From a virus: DNA of 64,000 bases. Location of the stretch: IMG/VR virus record IMGVR_UViG_3300017971_000185, positions 421,683 through 485,682 of that record, one strand, 5' to 3'. Under the pieces are notes generated by a model. That model searched no databases and had not been told where the DNA came from. It was given only the letters and a program-made list of their open reading frames with translations. Positions 15,918-22,965 of this stretch are shown here, piece by piece; position 1 is the first letter of the stretch, and every line of letters begins with the position of its first letter. A program made the position numbers and the translations under genes.

Positions 15918-16250
15918 ATGACGCTTCGCAAGAATCTCATCCGCCTTGCACACGAGAATCCCGGCATGCTTCGGGAAGCGTTGCTTGATGTATTGGCCGC
16001 CAAGCTGACGCTTCGCCAGGTCAAGGCTCTGATCAAGAAACACAATCTTCCGGGGGAGGTGAGCGGTCGCGGGACGGATTGGGAGATCGAGGTCGCGAAC
16101 GAGAACCAGAAGCGGAAGGTGGAAAAGGTGATCAAGGGCCTGGGAGGCTTCAAGACCGGGTATGGCGGCTGGGGTGTTGCGCCAGGGCTACAAGGGCAAA
16201 GGCGAGTGGAGCGATCCCGCGTCGAAGTGGCACTACTAGGCTGTAAGTAG
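15918..16250 (+). CDS. LRKxLIRLA-leader protein, probably frameshifted near its end
   Basis: A 110-residue protein starting MTLRKNLIRLAHENPGMLRE, the clearest copy of the shared N-terminal leader. A helical segment and KVIKGLGGFKTGYGGWGV follow. From about base 16180 the +1 frame gives a more natural ending (GYKGKGEWSDPASKWHY, stop at 16237-16239) than the annotated frame (LQGQRRVERSRVEVALLGCK). Either a real or sequencing-induced 1-base shift, or programmed +1 frameshifting, is possible. Function unknown. Confidence 0.55.
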   Translation: MTLRKNLIRLAHENPGMLREALLDVLAAKLTLRQVKALIKKHNLPGEVSGRGTDWEIEVANENQKRKVEKVIKGLGGFKTGYGGWGVAPGLQGQRRVERSRVEVALLGCK

Positions 16251-16255
16251 CGAAT

Positions 16256-16263
16256 CCTCCTAT
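16256..16263 (+). promoter_or_regulatory. candidate late promoter motif (CCTAT type)
   Basis: cctcctat followed by agaaaa lies in the 36-base gap before the gene at 16287. It matches the core of the elements at 11165 and 11859. Confidence 0.3.
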
Positions 16264-16286
16264 AGAAAAACCCCCTACGGACCCCC

Positions 16287-16955
16287 ATGACTCAGCCCGA
16301 CCCACAGCGTGTAGCAGCCATTTACCAGGCTAGGTGCTTGTATTCACGGGCAGAAAGCCTGTTGGCGTCAATGGACCGGATCGCGAGCCAGGAGACGGGA
16401 GGCCGCATCAAGACGGCTGGAGAGGTCATCTTCAGGAAGGATCGCGGCGGAGACGAGAATCAGTGGGCCTATGCTGATGTTGGGCCATCCGAGCGTGTCA
16501 TAGGGGATTTCAACTATTCGCCCAAGAACCTCAAGCCTCTGGCGCGGGCGCTACGCTCGACGCTGGCTGGATTGGGGCATGTTCTCTCGGCCTACAACGT
16601 GTTTGCCAAAACCAAGTCGGCGCGTGTGAGCCCGGACGGAAGTCTGGGTGGCAAGGGATTCATCCAGAAGATCTCGGACATGAGACGGCAGTTTATGAAT
16701 TGTGTCGAGTCCTTGTCGGCTCTGTCGGACACGCTCTATGACGAAGTGAATGCTCCGCACTGGTCCGTGCTCTCGCGTCAAGAAGACTCCGAGCAGAAAC
16801 GTGAAGTGCAGGAGATGATCGAGGACGTGGAGGAGATCCGCAGCGATCCCGAGGAGTGGGCCGAGGAGCAGATCGAAGAAGAGTTTGAGGAAGGCAACGA
16901 AGGGGTTGCCAAGACCGCGAGCCGACTAGCGAGCCGTTGGTTGGAAGGTGCCTAA
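16287..16955 (+). CDS. hypothetical virion-cluster protein with RVAxxYxxR motif
   Basis: A 222-residue, largely helical protein. It begins MTQPDPQRVAAIYQARCLYS and ends SRLASRWLEGA; both ends resemble the recurring [RK][VI]AxxY/HL motif of this cluster. The last third is very acidic (EEWAEEQIEEEFEEGNEG). It overlaps the next gene in a TAATG arrangement. No enzyme motif is visible. Confidence 0.55.
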   Translation: MTQPDPQRVAAIYQARCLYSRAESLLASMDRIASQETGGRIKTAGEVIFRKDRGGDENQWAYADVGPSERVIGDFNYSPKNLKPLARALRSTLAGLGHVLSAYNVFAKTKSARVSPDGSLGGKGFIQKISDMRRQFMNCVESLSALSDTLYDEVNAPHWSVLSRQEDSEQKREVQEMIEDVEEIRSDPEEWAEEQIEEEFEEGNEGVAKTASRLASRWLEGA

Positions 16956-18910
16956 TGGGTTCCAAGATGCCAAGTGACGATCTCACGCCCACCATGGGAT
17001 ACAACTATCTCTTGGAGGGGTACGACTTCGATGAGCAGTATGGGGATGGTGTTGTCGATGGCGCCAGGCTTCCCGAAGCCTATGGTCTCGGCGGACTGCC
17101 CGATGGCATCGTTGATGCGGACGATAAACTCGCGATTCCCGAGGGAGTCGAGCGTACGGAGGAAGAAGGGTTCGATCTGACCAGCACGGATCTGGTAGCC
17201 GACAGCGGTCTGCCGCAGCCGGAGTATCAGGAGGATGAGGCCCATACGGATTCGGTACCTGATGTCACGGACTTCTCCTGGTTAGAGGATGCTGAGCAAG
17301 ATCCCAATCGGCTTCCGAGCTTGGCGACCAATCGAGTGATCCCAGAGCTAGTTGAAGCATGGGGCAAGAGAACGGATGGTATTCGTCGGATCGAGGCAGT
17401 CGATCGTGACGCAGCCCCAACCGAAACGAAGGTTTCCGATGCTGACCTTCGGCGTGTTCTGGCTTCGGCAATGCGCAAGTCCGCTTCCGGCGTTTCGGTT
17501 GCTCAGATCAAGGAAGAGGTCGTTCAAGCTCTCGGCCATGAAGCAGCACGGCTGGCGAAGCCCATGAAGGCTCTGGAGAATGAGCATGGGCTCGTTGGGA
17601 ATGTGTACTTGCGTCCAAGCGCTTTCCCTGGACTGCTCCGGGGGAAGTGGGCCAAGGAGATCAAGAAGAATTACAAGACCGCACGCTATCTCATAGCGTG
17701 CGGACAATGCACGGCGTGCAAGGGCGGCAACAGCTCGGAGTGCGCCTGCAATGCTCTGCTGGGCCTGAAAGTGGTTACGGCGGTTGACTGGAATCAGGCA
17801 TACGCCCACTACGCGCCGCGTCTGGAGGCGACAGGGCGACTGGACCGTATGGCTACGGTCATGGACAAGCGCCTGGCGCTCCAACAAGCATTCCTGCGTC
17901 ACGAGCGGAACGTGGTGCCGGTGACGCGGCAGCAATTCCCCAAGGATGTGGTGCCCGAGCCGGAGATTTCGCCAGAGGAGGCGCGTCGGGCATTTGCGGA
18001 AACTGGCCCAGCGAAGCGTGAAGTGGTCGATCCGGCCAAATTGGCCGCGAAGCACCAGAGCAAGAAGGTGCAGGCGAAGATTGGACAATGGGTCAACGCT
18101 CGTCTCCTCACAGAAGGTGAGGCGCGTACTCTCCTGGAGTCCGGTGGACATCCAGACGCCATGCTCAAGAAAGCAGCGCGTATCATTACAGCACGCAAGG
18201 AGAGTGGGGTCTACAGAGGGGATGGTCGTCTGCCGCCAATGGCGACGGCGAAAGAAGCATTCGAGGCGATGCGGGGTCAGGGTGCGGAGCTACAGAAGCG
18301 TGTGGCTTCTCAGCAAGTCCCAGAGCCAGAGGGTGAGAATGTCCGTCAGGTCACACAGATGATGCGGTGGGCCAGGCGACAGATGACAGAAGGATTCGCA
18401 GGCAAGGGTCTGACCGATCTGCTCAGAGGGAAATTCTCTCCGCGGTTGCTCTCGGCAGCCAGCAAGCAACTGACTCAGATCCGCAAGAAGCATGAAGGGC
18501 TTTCGGGGCGCGTGTATGTGGATGCCGCTGCCTATGCTTCATCGAGCGGGACAAAAGGCTGTGAGGAAGGCGCTCTGATTCACCGCGCGAACGCACTACC
18601 TACCGTTTTGGCTATGTCACGTTGTAGCTCGTGCGTGTCGCGGAGTCAGTTGGAAGATGGCACGATGCGGTGCCAGAAGTACAACAAGATGTTGGTGGAT
18701 GCGCCGCCGGTCGAAAACCCACTCGTGTATCAGGCTGAGCAGATACGGCTGGCCGATGCTTCGGATGCCGAGATAACGGCTTCGATTTTCTCGCCATCCG
18801 AGTTTGATCTCTGCAACGATAACCTTGAAGGCTTCGACATCGATGAGGGGCCGCCTTTGTCCAAGTTGTCAGAGTACACCTTCGGAGGCATGGAGTGGAA
18901 TGATGAGTAG
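16955..18910 (+). CDS. large protein with duplicated Cys-rich domain
   Basis: A 651-residue protein of unknown function. Two parts look homologous: a helical lead-in followed by HGLVGNVYLRPSAFPG with a CGQCTACKGGNSSECAC cluster, and near the C-terminus HEGLSGRVYVDAAAYASS with CSSCVSRSQLEDGTMRC. The cysteines are spaced as in zinc- or Fe-S-binding modules. The N-terminal 100 residues are acidic and the protein ends in GGMEWNDE. It sits among virion genes, so a structural or DNA-contacting role is likely. The start at 16955 overlaps the previous stop. Confidence 0.6.
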   Translation: MGSKMPSDDLTPTMGYNYLLEGYDFDEQYGDGVVDGARLPEAYGLGGLPDGIVDADDKLAIPEGVERTEEEGFDLTSTDLVADSGLPQPEYQEDEAHTDSVPDVTDFSWLEDAEQDPNRLPSLATNRVIPELVEAWGKRTDGIRRIEAVDRDAAPTETKVSDADLRRVLASAMRKSASGVSVAQIKEEVVQALGHEAARLAKPMKALENEHGLVGNVYLRPSAFPGLLRGKWAKEIKKNYKTARYLIACGQCTACKGGNSSECACNALLGLKVVTAVDWNQAYAHYAPRLEATGRLDRMATVMDKRLALQQAFLRHERNVVPVTRQQFPKDVVPEPEISPEEARRAFAETGPAKREVVDPAKLAAKHQSKKVQAKIGQWVNARLLTEGEARTLLESGGHPDAMLKKAARIITARKESGVYRGDGRLPPMATAKEAFEAMRGQGAELQKRVASQQVPEPEGENVRQVTQMMRWARRQMTEGFAGKGLTDLLRGKFSPRLLSAASKQLTQIRKKHEGLSGRVYVDAAAYASSSGTKGCEEGALIHRANALPTVLAMSRCSSCVSRSQLEDGTMRCQKYNKMLVDAPPVENPLVYQAEQIRLADASDAEITASIFSPSEFDLCNDNLEGFDIDEGPPLSKLSEYTFGGMEWNDE

Positions 18911-19217
18911 TCTGCGAAGTCACCTCATCCGACTCGCTCATGAGAACCCTGGCGAAGTGCGCGACGCCATCCTCCCGCTGCTCAAGGAGGCCGCCAAGAA
19001 GTTGGGCAAGCCAGAGATCATCCACGGGATGAAGTACGGAGGAACGCGCTACAAGTACAACTACGGGATCTTCATCGATCACGTAGAGAAAGACGGAGAT
19101 TTTCTCGTGGCTCAATCCGGCAAGAGGACCAAGAAACACGGAAAGGCCAAGAGTCTGAAGGAAGCTGAGAAACTCGCACTGAGAAAGTGTGAATTCACCA
19201 CGAAGCCTTCGCACTGA
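18903..19217 (+). CDS. LRSxLIRLA-leader protein
   Basis: A 104-residue basic protein starting MSSLRSHLIRLAHENPGEVR, the shared leader of this cluster. The remainder (KYGGTRYKYNYGIFIDHVEK ... SLKEAEKLALRKCEF) looks like a small alpha/beta fold. The preceding ATG at 18900 is an equally possible start. It overlaps the end of the 651-residue gene. Confidence 0.55.
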   Translation: MSSLRSHLIRLAHENPGEVRDAILPLLKEAAKKLGKPEIIHGMKYGGTRYKYNYGIFIDHVEKDGDFLVAQSGKRTKKHGKAKSLKEAEKLALRKCEFTTKPSH

Positions 19218-19244
19218 GAAACGGCTACTACGGACGGTGATCTG

Positions 19245-20924
19245 ATGACTGCTCTAGCTCTTCAAAGCTGGATCGTTGCTCCCGAGGTAGAGCGGGTGGC
19301 GCGGGAGTTTTCCCCCGAGGAGTGGGAGACGTACAAGAAGGATCACCCTGGCGCAAAGCGGGAGCGTCATACGATCCGTGAGCGCAAGAGGGAGCGTGGG
19401 AAGGAAGAGGAGAAGGCTGAGAAGCCGAAGGGGAAAGCGAACGAGACCAAGGAGGCGCTCAAGGCCGCGAAGCCGAAGATCGAGAGCAAATTCAAGGAGG
19501 CGATCGGCGAGCAGTCGCAGAAGATCGCGGATGGTGTCGATAAGCTCCTGAGTATCTCTGAGGGCTCGACAAGCAAGTTTCTCAAGCATCTACCTACAGC
19601 GGGTATCGCTGTTGGCGCTGCGGTAGGCGCTGCTCTGGGGCCTGAGTGGCTTGATGCTCTGGGTTCTGGCGATCTCGCAACGATGTTGCCAGGGATCAAG
19701 GGCACACTGCTCGCAGGAGCGGCAGGAGCGGCGATGGGAGCTATTCCCGGTAGTGCAACGGTGTTGGCAGGTCTCGGGGCGTTGGGAGTGCTCGCCAAGA
19801 AACTTGCCAAGTGGGCTGGCGGTAAGGAAGGCAAGACAGCCGCCGATTTGGCCGACATGCCTGATGATCTCAAGCAAGCATTGCTCGACTACTTTACGAA
19901 CGTGACGGATGACGAGATGGCGCTAGTCGGGAAGGCGAAGTCCAAAGAGAACGCAGCCAGCCTTGCCGCTGCGGTTCTCAAACAAGAGGAAGAGAAAACA
20001 GAAGGTGGGGAGAAGCAGGCTGCTTTGATGAATAGGTGGTCCTCAATGGAGAACACTAAGCAAGCATGCGTCAACCTCAGAGCGCTGATGGCGTTGTTGC
20101 AGGCAATGTATCAGCACTACTACACAGCACACTGGACAACGCGTGGGGAGCCTTTCTACGGTAAGCATCTCATGTTCCAGCGCATTTATGAGGCAATCGA
20201 TGAGGAAGTCGATTCTCTTGCTGAGAAGTTGGTTGCCTTCTTCGGTGCGGAAGCTGTTGAGCCTGTGGCGCTGGCTTCTTTGATGCAGGGATGGTTGCAG
20301 CGTTGGTCTTCGATTGAGGATTTACGTCGTAGGTCTCTTCAAGCTGAGAAGGATTTTCAAGAGAGTCTGCGTCTGATCTACGATCAGTTAGAGAAGGAAG
20401 GCTCTTTGACGTTGGGGCTTGATGATTTTTTGGCCGCCATTGCCAATACCCATGAGACTCACACGTATTTGGTGCAGCAGTCACTTGGTGGTGTGTCGCG
20501 GGTAGCTACGTTGGTTGAGGCATGGGGACGAGGATATGGACCAGGACGTGGATATGAGTGTGGATATGGGCCGGGGCCGGGCCGGGGGCCAGGACCGGGC
20601 TGGGGTGGATATGGGCCGGGGCCGGGATACGGGCCAGGATGGGCAGGATTGCCTGGCGAGATGACGCCTCTCGAAAAGTCCTGGGGTGGCTATTCGTCCT
20701 TCCGGCCGATTCGCCGTGGCGAGGAGGATGAGGACGAGGAAGTCGATGCCGATGACCTGGATCTCGATGCTTCATGGGAAAGTCTCGCGGACGATGAGGG
20801 CTATTTCCATTCGGTTCCGCAGTGGAGCGAGCTACGTGAGCTAGCAGAATCCGGCGAACGAGAGAAGATGCCGAAGACGGACCAAGAGCCCTTTGAAGGG
20901 TGGACTCTATCCGCGACCGGATAG
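19245..20924 (+). CDS. fusion protein with Dps/ferritin domain
   Basis: A 559-residue protein. Residues about 20-36 carry FSPEEWETYKKDHPGAK, a motif shared with the protein at 33840. Residues 117-190 are a long Gly/Ala-rich hydrophobic zone. Residues about 272-415 are a Dps-family ferritin-like helix bundle with ferroxidase residues at exact Dps spacing: His296 (TAHW), His308 (GKHLM), Asp323 and Glu327 (EEVDSLAEK). Residues 430-468 are a Tyr/Pro/Gly repeat (YGPGPGRGPGPGWGGYGPGP), followed by an acidic tail. Dps proteins oxidise and store iron and can coat DNA. Here the domain sits in a virion-type gene, so it may be packaged or exposed. Confidence 0.75.
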   Translation: MTALALQSWIVAPEVERVAREFSPEEWETYKKDHPGAKRERHTIRERKRERGKEEEKAEKPKGKANETKEALKAAKPKIESKFKEAIGEQSQKIADGVDKLLSISEGSTSKFLKHLPTAGIAVGAAVGAALGPEWLDALGSGDLATMLPGIKGTLLAGAAGAAMGAIPGSATVLAGLGALGVLAKKLAKWAGGKEGKTAADLADMPDDLKQALLDYFTNVTDDEMALVGKAKSKENAASLAAAVLKQEEEKTEGGEKQAALMNRWSSMENTKQACVNLRALMALLQAMYQHYYTAHWTTRGEPFYGKHLMFQRIYEAIDEEVDSLAEKLVAFFGAEAVEPVALASLMQGWLQRWSSIEDLRRRSLQAEKDFQESLRLIYDQLEKEGSLTLGLDDFLAAIANTHETHTYLVQQSLGGVSRVATLVEAWGRGYGPGRGYECGYGPGPGRGPGPGWGGYGPGPGYGPGWAGLPGEMTPLEKSWGGYSSFRPIRRGEEDEDEEVDADDLDLDASWESLADDEGYFHSVPQWSELRELAESGEREKMPKTDQEPFEGWTLSATG

Positions 20925-20933
20925 GAGGACTGC

Positions 20934-21527
20934 ATGGGTCAACTCAGGATCACACCGTTGCTCATAGCGCCGCAGTCGGCACAGCCGCCCTATCAGCTAT
21001 TGGTAGCGAATTTCTCCAAGCCGCACACGCCCGAGTTTGGCACGACGGGAAGCAATCCCATTCGCACGAGGTCTGGGTTCGAGTGGCAGAACACGAGCTA
21101 CCTGTCGTATGGACACGACGCTGCTCGCAATACGGTCGTGGCAACAGGGACGGGTTCCCTTCTGACGAATCCTCCGTGGACGGGCCAGACGGGAGCTGTC
21201 ACGATCAACGACAACGACTTCACCACCGGGCGCGCGTTCGTTTTCATCGGTAGGTTTGTGCTGGAGGCAGGAGAGGACTTCGCCGTTGGGGCCAACGTGG
21301 GGGCCACGGCAACGAACCTGGCGTTAGCGATTAGCAATCTGCCAGGCTACACCGGTACGCCCGCGGCAGCAGTTGTCAATGTCGTTGGGCCTCTTGGTAG
21401 CCAGGTGCTCACGTGGCGAACACAAGTGTTTGGCGCCAAAGCCAACTTCTCGAATATCACGCCAGACAGTGGGTTCTTGGCTCCGGGCGATCCGCAACGT
21501 GGCGGCAACGTGATTCTCCCCGCGTGA
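20934..21527 (+). CDS. beta-rich structural protein
   Basis: A 197-residue protein with no charged helices and many Gly, Thr and Asn. The second half (GRFVLEAGEDFAVGANVGAT, then ATNLALAISNLPGYTG and a closing GDPQRGGNVILP) is the same repeat module as that embedded in the beta-helix protein at 13719. Such modules are common in phage baseplate and fibre proteins. A good ribosome site (aggaggac) precedes the ATG. Confidence 0.55.
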   Translation: MGQLRITPLLIAPQSAQPPYQLLVANFSKPHTPEFGTTGSNPIRTRSGFEWQNTSYLSYGHDAARNTVVATGTGSLLTNPPWTGQTGAVTINDNDFTTGRAFVFIGRFVLEAGEDFAVGANVGATATNLALAISNLPGYTGTPAAAVVNVVGPLGSQVLTWRTQVFGAKANFSNITPDSGFLAPGDPQRGGNVILPA

Positions 21528-21534
21528 GGTCGTT

Positions 21535-22272
21535 ATGAGCCTTCGTAAGAGCGTCATCCGTCTTGCCTATGAGAAGCCAAATCTTCGGTCGTTTTTGCTT
21601 CCGCTCGTGACCCGCAAGAAGGTCGCGCGGGAAATTCCAAAGATTCTTGAGGGCAAGAACATCCGTGTCTATGCGGATCGTTTTATGATCAGGGTGGTCG
21701 AAATTCCTCAAAAGCCGCTCAGGCGTCGGAGTGTTCGCACCCTGTCGATTCCTATCAACGCACCGGGTAGTAGGCCCTTCGATGCGTTCATTGTGGACAA
21801 CCTGCTTCACCATCGCGATGGCGCCAAGATTGGCAAGAACGACACCTACGATCAGGCTCTCAAGAAACTCCAGAAGGCTCTCAGCAAAGCCGAGGAGTTG
21901 ACGACCAAGGAGTGGGAGGAGCAGAAGATCGACGGCAAGCCTGATCCCTGGTTTCCTCGCATCAGCCAAGACGAAATCAACTACCTGTTGGTCGAGCCCT
22001 CGGACTACAAGCCGCTCAGCATCAAGGGCAAGGACTTCACTCTTCAAAGTACGTGGACCGACTTCAAGGCATACGACCCAGGTGCGGATTTCCAATCGCA
22101 CGATCCAACATACACGGTGATCGTATCGAAGTCTCCGACAGGAGCGCGGAAACTCTACAAGATGCTCAAGGTCAACCCTGACGCGCTCAAACGGGTGTCT
22201 TGGTATCAGCTTACGGACTGGTTGCGCAAGAACAAGATCAACTTCGACAGCCATGGAAGCGTGTATCGCTAG
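21535..22272 (+). CDS. LRKxVIRLA-leader protein
   Basis: A 245-residue protein starting MSLRKSVIRLAYEKPNLRSF, nearly identical in pattern to the leader at 12657. The body is basic and of unknown fold, with a C-terminal helical segment (SWYQLTDWLRKNKINFDSHG). It closes the group of virion-associated genes before the terminase genes. Confidence 0.55.
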   Translation: MSLRKSVIRLAYEKPNLRSFLLPLVTRKKVAREIPKILEGKNIRVYADRFMIRVVEIPQKPLRRRSVRTLSIPINAPGSRPFDAFIVDNLLHHRDGAKIGKNDTYDQALKKLQKALSKAEELTTKEWEEQKIDGKPDPWFPRISQDEINYLLVEPSDYKPLSIKGKDFTLQSTWTDFKAYDPGADFQSHDPTYTVIVSKSPTGARKLYKMLKVNPDALKRVSWYQLTDWLRKNKINFDSHGSVYR

Positions 22273-22278
22273 GTGTGA

Positions 22279-22965
22279 ATGCCGACGAAAGAACAGCTAG
22301 ATCTCCTTGCTGACAGTCCTCCAAATGCCACACGGGTCAAGGTCGTCACGGCCGAAGGGAAAGAGAAGTGGCGAATCCTTCCTGGTTTGGTTGGCCCCGA
22401 GGAGCAAGTCCTTCTCGATACCGACACGATTGCGCTGAGCAGCAAGAAGCGCAGGCCCATCTTCATGACGGGGAAGCCGGGGCGGAAGGTCCGTCCCAAG
22501 CGGGATCCCAAAGATGAGCTAGTCAAGGTCATCGTCAAGGACAAAGAAGAACACATGAAGAAGGATCCTCTTCTGGCTGCGGTTCGCGAGAACCCGGAGT
22601 CGGTGGAGGTTCTGCACGAAACGATCAAGGCCATAGCCAACGAGGTTTCCTCCCTGGAATTCGAGCGCATTGAGGCAGACCGCAAAGGCGAGGGCTCAGC
22701 CATGCTCTCGAATCGTCGCATCGCGGCGTTGACCAAGATCGGTGACACATGGCTCAAGCGGATGGACCAGATCATGTCCAAGGGCATCGATCTGGAGAGC
22801 CCGGCTTTCAAGGGTGTCTACAACCTGATCATGGAGACGTTTCGCGAGGCCATGTCCTCTGCAAATATCCGTGAGGAGGCCATCAAGCTGACGTTCACCA
22901 AATTCAGTCACCGTGTCGAGGCTGATGATTGGTGGAACGAGGCTCGGATGAGGATGAAGCAGTGA
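22279..22965 (+). CDS. probable small terminase subunit
   Basis: A 228-residue, mostly helical protein immediately upstream of the large terminase and overlapping it by 4 bases. It has a basic middle (KPGRKVRPKRDPKDE) that could bind DNA and a long C-terminal helical part (AFKGVYNLIMETFREAMSSA). Small terminases recognise the packaging site and regulate the large subunit, and usually sit exactly here. There is no diagnostic motif, so the call is by position. Confidence 0.5.
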   Translation: MPTKEQLDLLADSPPNATRVKVVTAEGKEKWRILPGLVGPEEQVLLDTDTIALSSKKRRPIFMTGKPGRKVRPKRDPKDELVKVIVKDKEEHMKKDPLLAAVRENPESVEVLHETIKAIANEVSSLEFERIEADRKGEGSAMLSNRRIAALTKIGDTWLKRMDQIMSKGIDLESPAFKGVYNLIMETFREAMSSANIREEAIKLTFTKFSHRVEADDWWNEARMRMKQ

